Below are positions 10,211-21,629 of a DNA stretch of 64,000 nucleotides, one piece after another. The stretch's first letter is position 1. Every line of letters begins with the position of its first letter. The DNA is from Persicaria tinctoria (lineage: Eukaryota; Streptophyta; Magnoliopsida; Caryophyllales; Polygonaceae). Under the pieces are notes generated by a model that was not told the origin of the DNA, searched no databases, and saw nothing but the letters and a program-made list of their open reading frames with translations. The position numbers were made by a program, and so were the translations under genes. The stretch spans positions 28,228,620 through 28,292,619 of the forward strand of contig JBANSL010000010.1 of the NCBI GenBank assembly GCA_037127255.1, written 5' to 3'.

Positions 10211-11671
10211 TATAACTTAACTAGGAGTTAGAAATTTCAATCTGGTTGCACCAAAAAAAAGGAACGGAAATTTCGCCTGGTACCCCTGTGGTATTGCGTA
10301 TTTCACACGGTGTACAAAAGTTTTGCTAAATTCGCACGGTACCCCTGAGGTTTGGATCAATTTCGCGTCGTGCCCCTCGAGAGTTAACTTTAACAGATCT
10401 GAAACCTCCGTTAACCCAGTTGCCATCCACGCTCACATTGACACCGAAGGGAAGAGAGGAGAGAAGGGGATCGAAGAGGGCGACGAGAGCCAGGAAGACT
10501 ACCGGAGTCTACTGCCAAACCACCGTCGCCGGCGACATCAGCCAGGCCACCGCAGGAGAACCAGAACCCAACCTCGCCCTTTGGCGCTGGAGAAGAGGGC
10601 TCGACCTGGAGGAGAAGTCGATCCCGATGGCAGGAAGCCCGACCTGGAGGAGGAGGAGGAGGCGCGACCTTGAATCGCTGACAGCGCCGGAGCCGTCGCT
10701 AGGGAGGCGCCGCTCGAACTAAAGGGTTGAAGGTAAGGCGTAGTTAGACAGCGATTTCTCATTAGGGATTGTTGAATCAAAATTGCAATTTCTACAGATT
10801 AGGGATTCGAAGGGGAGTTAGGAATTCATTCAAATCTATATATAATTTTTAGAAAATATTTATTCTCCCAATTCAAAATTGAATGCGAATCGAAGCTGTG
10901 GTTATCAAATATGCAGTACAACCACCATCAAGTTAGGTATGTACATTGATGTAAGTCGATAAAAAAGATCAGTACCCTTGGTGTATTTTCTTCCTTGCTC
11001 TTAAGTTTATATGAATGATTGTGAACTTTCAAACTTGTATGTAGGTATGTGCATGGGGTTCATAACCTTCCTCCTTGATGTCTTGGCCCTGGCCCATGTT
11101 TGGCTCCACCATTTCAGACCTCCATTTTCCAGTGCTGAAACTGAAAGCTTAGGTTGACCCTTAACATCAGCAAAATTACTGTCATAAATCCAAATGGGCA
11201 TCTTTGGTAGGGAGATTTGCCATTATTTCTAACTTTATGGTGTTGCTTTATGCCCATTTTACTAGTACTAGTAATTTCCATGTACTCTTGGCCTTACCTC
11301 ATCTCTCACACCACTTGATCTTTATCTTATATTATGTACTGTATTTGTTTAGATTATTGTAATATTATAATACAATATTTGACATTATTAAATAATTTGG
11401 TTCATCTTTCCTATATTATGTACTGTATTTGTTTAGATTATTAATTTTATTAAAAAATATCATTAATAGATTGTTAGTTATGATTTTCAAGAAATTAAAA
11501 AGTGGTATAATATTAATGAGGAAAATATTATATTTGTTGATTTATTTAAAAAGTGGTATAATGAATGAGGAAAATATTATACAGCAATAACAACTTACAA
11601 CAACACCAACTTACAACACATGATGGAGAGCAAATGGAAAAATATCTCACACCTTGACAACAATTTCAATT

Positions 11672-11752
11672 AAGTCTATTAGCTCAAAGGGAGAGCAATG
11701 TGTGCTTAATTGCTTATAACACATGGTGTGAGTTCAAATCCCACATAGACTT
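11672..11752 (+). ncRNA. tRNA-like sequence (possible tRNA pseudogene)
   Basis: Complementary ends AAGTCTA and TAGACTT could form an acceptor stem. TTAGCTCAAAGGGAGAGC resembles a D arm with A box, and GTGTGAGTTCAAATCCCACA resembles a T arm with B box. The anticodon region (ATGTG, then 17 bases, then CACAT) has a loop too long for a normal 7-base loop, so an intron or decay must be assumed. No T run follows closely. Confidence 0.45.
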
Positions 11753-12113
11753 CAATCTAGTTTGGACACAAATTCCTAGTGTCTCTTCTTTGATGTTTCT
11801 CATTCTCTTGCTGACTTTGTATTTTTCATTTCCATCTGGTTTGGACACTAATTCTCAATGTCTCTTATTTGGGGAATTCAAGTAACAATAAGGTGCCCAG
11901 CTGATTTCCTGTCATCAATTTCATTACATGAGCTTGCTGTCATAAATCGTGTTATGTGAATTATTCAGTTTGTAATTGCTGTCATAAATTTCTAAACATG
12001 CTTTATTTTGATGTTTGTAACTTTTAAAAGGTCCATTGAGGTATAAATATTTGCTATAACCATAAAGAGCCACTATTTCTTCATCATATAACTACACAGC
12101 CATAGAGCATTAA

Positions 12114-12183
12114 AGCCTATGCGGGATTTGAACCCGCATCTTTGTGCGAGAGCACAACACTCTTCCATTTGAGCTAATAGGCT
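12114..12183 (-). ncRNA. tRNA-like sequence (possible tRNA pseudogene)
   Basis: On the minus strand a 7-bp acceptor (AGCCTAT/ATAGGCT), a D arm (GCTC and GAGT) and a perfect T arm (GCGGG, loop TTCAAAT, CCCGC) are present. The anticodon stem TTGTG/CACAA closes a loop of only six bases (CTCTCG), one short of normal, so the amino acid cannot be read with confidence. It shares the AGYCTATTAGCTCAAA start with the tRNA-like sequence at 11672. Confidence 0.5.
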
Positions 12184-13548
12184 TAAAATCAATGACATTT
12201 TCCAGTCGTTTTTTTTTGGCATACCAAAGCAAGTCTTGACTGATTTTAAAATGTGTTTTGTTGTCATTTAGAACCAACTCAATGACTATCATAAGAGGAA
12301 CAATTAACCAAAGAAAAAGGTATGAATACAACACAGTAGCTGGAATCTAGAACCAAACTGCAATCAGTTGGAAACAAAAGCAGCAGCTGGAAGGAGAAAG
12401 GTAACAGATGCTGGAAGGGGGCTTTCAAAATGATATTTTCATGGAGGATTGGAGGGAGGGGTAATAGATGTTGGAAGGAGAAAGGTAACAGATAATTATC
12501 ATCAACACAAATTTCTACCAAATCAAAGTGATCCATTGGTTAGATGTTAAGAAAACTAGAGCTAGATCGCAAGTCGCAATCCAACTCAAGCACCTTAATA
12601 GAATGCACAGTTGCACACTTCTCAATCTCAATTCTGAAATCAAAGTTTTATATGGCAAATCAACCTCTAACACTTGAACTAAAGTTGTTGTCAAACTAAA
12701 ATTGATTCACCCTCTGAAATCAAAGTTTAGTATGCACAATCCTCTCACCCTAGAGTTGATTCACCCCCATACTCGAACAAATATTGCAACAACAAATGAA
12801 AATTGCAAACACAAATACACAATCCCTAATCAAAGTCTCTGTTGAAATTCCACAATCCCTAATCAAAGTTTTTATTGAATTTCAACAATCCCTAATGAAA
12901 ATTGCAAACACAAATACCTAATCCTCTCACACTCGAACCTTAAATTTCACAAAGAGGACAACCAAATCAAAGTTTCACACTCGAATCCCTAATCTGTAGA
13001 AATTGCAGTTTTGATTCAACAATCCTTAATGAGAAATCGATGTCTAACTACGACTTACCTTCAGCCCTTTAGTTCGAGCGGCGCCTCCCCTAGCGACGGC
13101 TCCGGCGCTGTCAGCGATTCAAGGTCGTGCCTCCTTCTTCTCCTCCAGGTCGGGCTTCGTGCCGTCGGGATCGACTTCTCCTCCAGGTCGAGCCCTCTTC
13201 TCCAGCGCCAAAGGGCGAGGTTGGGTTCTAGTTCTCCTGCGGTGGCCTGGCTGATGTCGCCGGCGACGGCGGTTTGGCGGTAGACTCCGGTAGTCTTCCT
13301 GGCTCTCGTCGCCCTCTCCGATCCCCTTCTCTCCTCTCTTCCCATCGGTGTCAATGTGAGCGTGGATGACAACTGGGTTAACGGAGGTTTCGGATCTGTT
13401 AGAATTAACTCCCGAGGGGCACGACGCGAAATTTATACAAACCTCAGGGGTACCATGCGAATTTAGTAAAACTTTTGTACACCGTGTGAAATACGCAATA
13501 CCACATGGGTACCAGGCGAAATTTCCGAAAAAGGAAAGAAATTTCAAT

Positions 13549-15011
13549 GAGTGAGGCTAGAGGCAAGATGTCGGAATGGCTATTGACAAGATAATTTCAC
13601 CTAAATTACCCCAAGTCCTTTTCATTTTTTCTGAACACATTGCAAAAAGCTCAAAACTCTCTCTTCCGAATCGAAACCTAAATCTGACGAACGAATTGTT
13701 TTGATTGAAAACATCCTAAAATCGATGAAATTAATCAAAAGATCAATCAATCAACACACGAACGGGTATATCGGTCGCTTTAATTGATTATCGAATGACA
13801 ATTTTAAGTCTTCGTTCGAAAAAAACGTCGAAGGAAGAGCTCGGCAGACAGAAATGAGGGTAATGCATAAGCTCGGCATATTTATGTGAGGTGAATAAAT
13901 AAGCTCGGCAAGTTTTTGTGAGGTGAATACGTAACCTCGGTGCATAAAAACGAGGTTATGAAGGAGTCTCGTCTACTTTTTAGGAGGTATATAATGACCC
14001 ATTTGAAGATCTTATCTAAATCCTCATCGATATAAGCCGAGCTAAATAAACAACCTCGGCCTCTGTTGTTGAGGTGAAGGAGGGAGCTCGGCTTCTGTTG
14101 TTGAGCTTAGTGAGTGAGCTCGGCCAATATTGTTGAGGCTATAAAATAGCCTCCTTAACACGTATTGCATAAATTCATTAAAAGTATATGTGTGATGAAT
14201 ATTGTTATAGTGCAAACTCATATGCTTCTAATAATGAGACATACTAAATGACTAAATCAGTTTAGAAAATGTTGTTTTCTCCACTTCGGCAGCCCATCGG
14301 CAGCCCTCCGTTTAGAAAACTCTTTACTTCGGCAGCCCATCGGCAAAATCATATGCTTCTAATACGTGTTAAGGAGGCTATTTTATAGCCTCAACAATAT
14401 TGGCCGAGCTCACTCACTAAGCTCAACAACAGAAGTCGAGCTCTCTCTTTAACCTCACCAACAGAAGCCGAGCTCCCTCCTTCACCTCAACAACAGAGGC
14501 CGAGGTTATTTATTTAGCTCGGCTTATATCAATGAGGATTTAGATAAGATCTTCAAAGGGGTCATTATATACCTCCTAAAAAGTAGACGAGACTCCTTCA
14601 TAACCTCGTTTTTATGCACCGAGGTTACGTATTCACCTCACAAAAACTTGCCGAGCTTATTTATTCACCTCACATAAATATGCCGAGCTTATGCATTACC
14701 CTCATTTCTGTCTGCCGAGCTCTTCCTTCGACGGTTTTTTCGAACGAAGACTTAAAATTGTCATTCGATAATCAATTAAAGCGACCGTTATACCCGTTCG
14801 TGTGTTGATTGATTGATCTTTTGATTAATTTCATCGATTTTAGGCTGTTTTCAATCAAAACAATCCGTTCGTCAGATTTAGGTTTCGATTCGAAAGAGAG
14901 AGTTTTGTGCCTTTTTGCAATGTGTTCAGAAAAAATGAAAAGGGCTTGGGGTAATTTAGGTGAAATTATCTTGTCAATAGCCATTCCGACGTCTTGCCTA
15001 AAGCCCTTATG
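13549..15011. mobile_element. Foldback Mutator-like element with 9-bp target duplication
   Basis: Two long arms (about 13549-14165 and 14365-15011) are inverted copies around a spacer of about 200 bp. The ends read GAGTGAGGCTAGAGGC and, on the other strand, CATAAGGGCTTTAGGC. AATTTCAAT flanks both sides (13540-13548 and 15012-15020). Arms contain repeated GAGCTCGGC and CCTCAACAA motifs. Long inverted repeats with a 9-bp duplication fit foldback-type Mutator-like elements. No transposase is present. It sits about 480 bp upstream of the MATE start codon. Confidence 0.8.
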
Positions 15012-15020
15012 AATTTCAAT

Positions 15021-15492
15021 CTGGTGGGCAAACGGTTAGGTACGCTCGGCTCCCTCTAACTAACTGTTGGCGGCAATGGAGGGAAAATTACAAACAAAGC
15101 CGGCGGAGGTTCCGACGACGGGCAGGTAGCCGATCCAAAGAAGGTTAGCTCCTCCTAACTCCCCTTCCCCACGCGCCTATCCTCTCCTCATGCTCACCCT
15201 CCAATTACAAACCGCCACGTCATTCATATGCTTGAGCTATCCACCCGCAACTGAGACACAACCGCGCGTAGACCCAGCGTCACCGTTGCACCTAAAACTT
15301 GCACAAACCTGCCTCTCCTTCTACAGTCCAACTCCTCCAAAATTCGACCAAAAATGAAAAGAAACTGATCTTAAACACTACTCCGTAGTAAATTCCACCG
15401 GAAATACAAAACATCTCTCCCTCTCTAACCATACACACTCAACTCACCGCCGCCGCTGACGCCGTGATATCGTCGCCGGATGCGGTAAAAAA
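15021..15492 (+). promoter_or_regulatory. Promoter and 5' leader region of the MATE gene
   Basis: The space between the foldback element and the MATE start holds a pyrimidine-rich leader (CATCTCTCCCTCTCTAACC near 15410-15430) but no clear TATA box. A short frame from 15076 (MEGKLQTKPAEVPTTGR) ends at once and is probably chance. Confidence 0.45.
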
Positions 15493-18400
15493 ATGCAATT
15501 CAAAGCAATAACAAGGCCGGCGCCGTTTAGCATCCTTCCGGCGAAAAATCCGATCAAAGGTAGTACGCTCCTCCGCCTCTCTCCTCCTGCCGCGAATCGG
15601 AACACTCTTTGCGATTTTCGCGCCAATGGCGTCCTGCGACTGCCTCGTCGGAGGCTGTTGCTCTCCGCGTCCCGAACAGCGCGCCGCTGTGAGAGAGTGC
15701 TGTGTAACGGTAGCATGAGAGCCGGCGAGGACGTTGTCGTCGAGGATGGTGAGATTGAAGGTGAGGAGGAGCTTGATCTGGCTCTGTCGAATGGAAGAGG
15801 AGCGGGAGAAGAAGTGGAGGCGGAGGTTGCGAAGTCCGGGAGAGAGGAGATGGCGAACCTCAGCATATGGAATCAGATACAAGAGATTGTGAAATTCTCA
15901 GGTCCGGCCACCGGGTTGTGGATCTGCGGTCCATTGATGAGTTTGATTGATACGGCTGTGATTGGCCAGGGAAGCTCCACTGAACTTGCTGCATTAGGTG
16001 AGATTTTGAAGTTTGAATATGTGAAACAATTAAAAACATCAAATTGGTTTACTGATTTTCGTTTTCGAAATTTCCAGGTCCTGGGACAGTGCTTTGTGAT
16101 AATATGAGCTATGTGTTCATGTTTCTGTCGATTGCCACTTCCAATTTGGTAGCTACTTCACTCGCTCGCGGGGTTAGTATTTTTGCCCTTTCCTCCATTT
16201 CATGAATGAAACAGTAATGGTGTTGCAGATATAGATATAGATGAGAGGATTATTAGGTTTGATCATGATTGAAAGTTGAAACTCGAATCAGATCTTGCAG
16301 TTCGCGATGTGCTGTTGCAGTTTTCTGTGTTCTATTAGCTGACTTATTTAACTTCTCTGATGCAGGATGAAAAAGAAGTACAGCATCAGATATCAATCTT
16401 GTTGTTTGTAGGTCTGACTTGTGGAGTGCTGATGCTTTTATTCACGAAATTCCTGGGTGCAAAGGCTTTAACCGGTAAATGAATAAGCGGTTTTTCTTTA
16501 CTTTATTTAAAAAGTTTGATCAGCATAAACACTACTGTACATATGTTTCTCGATTAGAGGGCAATAAGAAGTGTAACTAAAACTTTAACCTGTTTGATTT
16601 CTCCGGTCAGCCTTTACTGGACCTAATGTTCATCTTGTGCCTGCTGCCAACAAGTATGTTCAGGTTTGTATAGTATCTTATTTTCCCTTCCAGGATGATC
16701 ACCTAGCATTACTTCATTTCCAGTTATGTTTCATGCGTTCTTGGCTTTCTCGTTACACGTCTTTCTGGTTCCATCTTGTTCTACCGATGTGTGCTGATAC
16801 AAACTTTTTATTTTTTTCCTTAGATTCGGGGGTTAGCATGGCCTGCTGTTCTTATTGGATGGGTTGCTCAGAGTGCAAGGTGAAAAACTCCGTTCTGATA
16901 TGATTTCTTCATTTCATTTCGAGGCCAATGTCTCAATGTTTTTGGTCTGCCAACAGTCTGGAAAGAAATGATATCTAATCGATAAAGTTTGGTCGTGGAG
17001 AGCTAAAATGGTGATATTTATTAACAATTTTGCAGTCTTGGCATGAAAGATTCATGGGGGCCTTTGAAGTCTTTGGTAGTCGCCAGTACCATAAATGTGA
17101 TTGGCCATGTAGTTCTATGTACTTACTTGGGATACGGGATTGCTGGCGCAGCATGGGCCACAATGACGTCACAAGTATGTTCAACCATCGCACAATCTCC
17201 TCCAGTTTGATTATCTTTCAATCTGTTTCTTATTACCTATTGGAATGTGTTCCAGGTCATTGCCGCATTCATGATGATTGACTCTTTGAACAAGAAAGGA
17301 TATAATGGTTATTCTATCCAAGTACCATCATTCACGGAAGTCGTGCAAATATTTACACTAGCTGCTCCTGTATTTTTAACAATAGCTTCAAAGGTTAGCT
17401 ACTGAGCTACTGTTCTACAGCGCTAGATTGGATCACATTGCAGTGTTCTTCCCATCTGATACATTTTCAATGTACACTCTAGGTGGCTTTTTATTCTTTG
17501 ATTATCTACTTTGCTACTTCTATGGGCACACAAATGGTTGCTGCTCATCAGGTTGGTTCTGTCTATCCTAGTTTCAATGGTTTGTATTGATTACTTTCTT
17601 TGGTGTATGGCAACTAAGTTTCACTTTGCTGGAAATGGTCACTATTCTATAGGTCATGATTCAAATGTTCAGCATGTGTGTTGTGTGGGGTGAGCCTCTT
17701 TCACAAACAGCCCAGTCATTCATGCCTGAGATGTTGTATGGAGTGAATCGAAGCTTGGAAAGGGTAATGATGAGATTCATACGCTAGCTCGTTCGTTTTT
17801 TGAGGGCCTGTAGTTTTTTATTATACAATTTCAGAGGTTAACATTCTTTGAAACAGGCTCGGACGCTGCTGAAGTCTCTCTTGATAATTGGTGCCTCTCT
17901 CGGCTTGGTTTTAGGAATCATTGGAACGTCTGTCCCTTGGCTGTTTCCCAACATCTTCACATCTGATCCTGCAGTTATAGGACAGGTTTGTTACCATTCA
18001 TCCTAGCACGTACCATTTAGCCCTTGTTTGGTGATCCACCCGAGGGAAACGATGTGAATTAACATGACAAGTAGAAACAATAAAGGCAACACCTTAACCA
18101 GTTTAATTGCTACACATAGTTAAAAGAAGACAATATACAGCAAAATGTGACTTCAGGCTTTACCATATTTAAGCATCTCCACTGCCTTACGAATGCCTTT
18201 TCCCGCAGATGCACAAAGTGTTGATACCATTCTTCATCGCATTATCTGTGACACCTTGTACGCACAGCTGCGAGGGAACGTTACTGGTAAGAATGGGCTG
18301 CTCTTTACATGCAATTTCCTGATCCTTTTTAACTAAGATCTTGTTAGTTTACGTGTTGTTTTCCGATTCAATTCCCAACTGTCGTACACTGCAAATATCT

Positions 18401-19010
18401 TAATCATGCTCATACATGTAAATATCAATAAGCTTGTAAAACCAGCTTATACCCTTTTCCGAAACATGTCTCTAATAATTGATGCCTCATAATACTTTGT
18501 ATTCCATTAAATCATATTGCCCAAGTGAATCTCGCTCTGCTCATCGAATTCAAAACACTGCCAATACTTTTATGTGCAGGCCGGAAGAGATCTTAAATTT
18601 ATCAGTCTAGCAATGAGTGGATGTTTTACCATAGGCTCTCTTCTCTTGATGGTATGATCTTACATCCTGTTTTAAAAAATGTTCAATTCGAAGATTTTAC
18701 AATTTAATACTATGAAGATGACAATGAGTGACGTCGATCTTTGTGTATTGACAGCTTGTGACCAGACAAGGACTAGGCTTACAAGGCTGCTGGTGCGCTT
18801 TAGTCGCGTTCCAATGGGTAAACCTTCTACCTGAACATAACTAAGATTATAAATTGGAAATGGTTTCTTCCATTTCAACTCTCCTGAACGCAAAACTTCT
18901 CTTATCAGGCGCGGTTCCTCTTGTCGCTGACACGGATCCTTTCACCTAATGGCGTACTATTCTCCGAGGACATGGAGAGGTTTGGATTGGCCAAGCTAAA
19001 AGCAGCTTAG
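15493..19010 (+). CDS. DTX46: Plastid-type MATE family transporter, EDS5/DTX46 group
   Basis: Fourteen exons join to 572 codons: 15493-15997, 16078-16172, 16366-16474, 16611-16663, 16824-16879, 17036-17174, 17256-17393, 17483-17551, 17653-17763, 17857-17985, 18209-18286, 18580-18651, 18755-18817, 18909-19010; all introns are GT-AG. The Arg/Ser-rich first 60-70 residues look like a chloroplast transit peptide, followed by an acidic stretch. The membrane part starts with [20 protein letters not shown] and contains [68 protein letters not shown] and a short tail [13 protein letters not shown] proteins have about 12 membrane helices and exchange substrates against H+ or Na+. The best-known relative, EDS5, exports the salicylic acid precursor isochorismate from plastids; this sequence looks closer to its homologue (AT2G21340, EDS5H/DTX46). 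The family is sure; the orthologue is probable. Confidence 0.9.
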
Positions 19011-19397
19011 CTAAAACGCAAACATCTACATACCAAGCTCCGAGCTCTCAATCAATCTGTCAAACGACGAAATTTTCACCCAGTGTAGCTTCAGTGACAA
19101 CACTTTCTGGCCTTTGGGATCAGAAAGACATAAACTAGATAGATATCATTCAAGGTGGACGAGGGAAAGCTCAGTTTTGCCTTCAATTCTTTGACGCCTG
19201 AAATGGGGCTTGTAGCATTTATTTGTCACAATTCAATGGATAATAATGTTGTAAAAGGATGGACTTTTCGCGATTTTGTCTTCTCTGTAATATAACAAGT
19301 GCTGAATTTCCTAGTACTACGATAAGGCGAAGATGTGCTTGACCCCATCTACCTAAAATAAGTTCATTACAAATAAACAAACTGCAGGTAACAATAA
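19011..19397 (+). other. 3' untranslated region of the MATE gene and spacer
   Basis: The stop codon is at 19008-19010. An AT-rich region with GATAATAATG near 19240 could hold polyadenylation signals. No gene is seen before the tRNA. Confidence 0.5.
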
Positions 19398-19469
19398 GGG
19401 CGTTTGGTCTAGTGGTATGATTCTCGCTTCGGGTGCGAGAGGTCCCGAGTTCGATTCTCGGAACGCCCC
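19398..19469 (+). tRNA. tRNA-Pro (CGG)
   Basis: A complete cloverleaf can be drawn: acceptor GGGCGTT/AACGCCC, D arm around GGTCTAGTGGTATG, anticodon arm TCTCGC-TTCGGGT-GCGAGA with anticodon CGG, T arm CCGAG-TTCGATT-CTCGG, total 72 bases with the discriminator. A T run (TTTTT at 19473) follows as polymerase III terminator and a CAA lies just upstream, both usual for plant nuclear tRNA genes. It appears intact and has no intron. Confidence 0.95.
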
Positions 19470-20684
19470 TACTTTTTGCAAATTTCATCCTTGATGGTTC
19501 GGCTATTTATTTTATTTTTATTTTTACTTTTATTTAATTGGCATATTGTCTAAATATATAACCCCTTCATAAAAAAAAATTATAATCCGAGTTATTTATT
19601 TTATTTTGGAATAATTTTGTGAAATATCCATTTAGGATTGTAATTAAGTAAATGTCCATATCCATTTGACAATTAAGTAAATGTCCATATTTTTTTAATA
19701 ATACCCAGATTGCCCCTATATTAATTAACTTTCTTTAATTTAATGTGAATAGTCCCAAAACAGGCAAAACTCTAACGCTTCAGATTGTCGATCCTCTGCC
19801 TTTTCATGAAGATCGTCTCTCTCCTCCTCTTCCTTAAAGATCGTCTCTCCCCGCCTCTCCCTAGTTGCGATTCAACTCTTCCCCTGTGCAATTTCCAAGT
19901 TATTGATTCTTTCTCCTCCTCTTTCCCTTTCTTATCATCTTTTCTCTTTCTTCGATTTTTCAATTTCGAATTCCCTCAACTAAGGGTTCATATGTTTTTC
20001 TCTACTTTACTGTTTGAATCTTAATTTGAAATTGTTGATTGTGCTAATTTGTACTCGATTTAGGTTGTTGATTTGGATCGATTGTGCAAATTTCTTGCCC
20101 TGTTGGTTGATTTCCCCTTGCTATGAGATCTGTAGTTTAATTTTGGTCGGCTGAATTACGAAAAGGGTCGAATGAAGAAATGATAGGTGGATTTGGATGA
20201 TTGAATTTGTGTTGAGAAATAAGTCTGTCCAAAAGCAATTGAAGATGGAAGTGAAGATTTGTCGAGAAAGAGGTGCAATATATGACATTGAAGATGAAGA
20301 TCCAGGGAGAATGGTTGATTTTGATAGTCAAAACTGAATGAAACGGGAAGTTATGGAGGGAGAAAGCAACGCTTGTTGTTTTTACATATACTGATTTTGA
20401 TGACAATTCTTTTAAGTAGATTTTTTGTTTCAATAAAAAACTGGTGACAATTAATCAAATTTGTTTGGTGACAGTGCTATACAATTTTGATGACATGTGT
20501 TTTTATGTGAAACTTTCCCCCATTTTGGCGACACTATGCTTCTATCACATTTTATGACTTTTGTTGGTGACAATTAGTATTTAGCTTTATTCTATATCAT
20601 CAATTTAAATGAGACTATCAGGGGTTTGCTTCATTGTTTGGTGACAATTGGAATGTTTGTTGTTATTTTGTTGTTTTTTTTAGA

Positions 20685-21215
20685 TTGGTGACAATTGGTA
20701 CAGTTATATATTCTGTTTTGGTGACAAATGGAATTTATGTTGTTATTTTTAGATTTGTGACAATTGGTAGAGTTATATATTATGTTTTGGTGAAAAATGG
20801 AATTTATGTTGTTATTTTGTTGTTTTTTTAGATTTGTGACAATTGGTAGAGTTATATATTCTGTTTTGGTGACAAATGGAATTTATGTTGTTATTTTGTT
20901 GTTTTTAAAGATTGGTGACAATTGGTAGAGTTATATATTTTGTTTCGATGACAAATGAAATTTATGTTGTTATTTTGTTGTTGTTTTTTTATATTTGTGA
21001 CAATTGGTAGAGTTATATATTCTGTTTTGGTGACAAATGGAATTTATGTTGTTATTTTGTTGTTGTTTTTTAGATTGGTGACAATTGGTAGAGTTATATA
21101 TTCTGTTTCGATGACAAATGGAATTTATGTTGTTATTTTGTTTTTGTTTTTTTTAACATCTGTGACAATTGGTAGAGTTATATATTCTGATTTGGTGACA
21201 AATGGAATTTATATC
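20685..21215 (+). repeat. Tandem array, about seven copies of an 80-bp unit
   Basis: Units start near 20685, 20752, 20831, 20910, 20991, 21073 and 21157, each with GTGACAATTGGTAGAGTTAT and GGTGACAAATGGAATTTATG. Spacing is 67 to 84 bp. The Val/Ile/Tyr-rich frames that cross it come from the repeat. Confidence 0.85.
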
Positions 21216-21262
21216 TGATTTAGCTATAAAGATAATTTTCATTAATCCTTATGTTCAATTGT

Positions 21263-21388
21263 AGTGGAAGTTGAGGTATATTGAGGGTCTTGCATTTCAT
21301 GGTGGTATTGAAGCTATTTCAGACAAGTATATTAGAGAGAGGATGGTTATGGATTTGTTTAAGAAGTGTTGGACATGGGAGTTGTAGG
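21263..21388 (+). pseudogene. Possible captured last exon inside the Mutator-like element
   Basis: After an acceptor-like CAATTGTAG at 21262, 41 sense codons run WKLRYIEGLAFHGGIEAISD and on through KYIRERMVMDLFKKCWTWEL to a stop. Composition differs from the repeats around it and looks like the C-terminal end of a soluble protein. I do not recognise the family. It is read as a gene piece picked up by the element. Confidence 0.4.
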
Positions 21389-21629
21389 ACTACAATATGC
21401 ACCTATGTTTTAATTGTCATTGTTTTAGGATATTAAGTAGTAGAATGTTGCATGATGCTTGTATTTTGATACTTATTGCAATCTGATTATCATAGTGAAT
21501 GTCTCAACATTTCCCCTTTATTTTGGAAGTTAATGTAGTCTGACAATTGAGAATTTTATATTAAGTAGTACAAAGTTGCCTATTACTTGTAGTTTGGAAG
21601 CTATTTTGGATGTTAAGTATGAATGTCTC

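Larger units (their letters stand above)
10812..12980. other. Interior of the inverted-repeat element, no protein gene
   Basis: AT-rich sequence with two tRNA-like sequences (listed separately) and scattered short direct repeats such as AATCCCTAATCAAAG near 12830-12900. No transposase or host exon is recognised. Confidence 0.5.
10247..13536. mobile_element. 3.3-kb element with 555-bp inverted repeats
   Basis: Arms at about 10253-10811 and 12981-13533 are inverted copies, for example CGCCTGGTACCC on the left and GGGTACCAGGCG on the right. Each arm holds a GC-rich inner part (10430-10720; 13070-13360) that gives misleading Arg-rich reading frames. A 17-bp direct repeat, AGAAATTTCAATCTGGT, flanks it at 10230-10246; on the right it is AGAAATTTCAAT (13537-13548) continued by CTGGT at 15021-15025, split by a second element. 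The inside has no transposase. It could be a non-autonomous Mutator-like element, although 17 bp exceeds the usual 9-11 bp duplication. Confidence 0.65.

Noticed and set aside
10323..10780. Overlapping Arg/Pro-rich frames and their mirror copies at 13011-13547
   Set aside because: They lie in the GC-rich arms of an inverted repeat and exist on both strands; no codon-level support.
15076..15128. Short frame MEGKLQTKPAEVPTTGR as first exon of another gene
   Set aside because: No partner exon follows; too short to support.
15439..15882. Minus-strand frames opposite the MATE first exon
   Set aside because: Shadow of the transit peptide region; the + strand exon has splice sites and family motifs.
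20634..21218. Hydrophobic frames with repeated VTIGRVIYS, and the idea of a CRISPR-like array
   Set aside because: Frames come from an 80-bp tandem repeat. Units have no unique spacers and this is a plant transposon, so it is not a CRISPR array.
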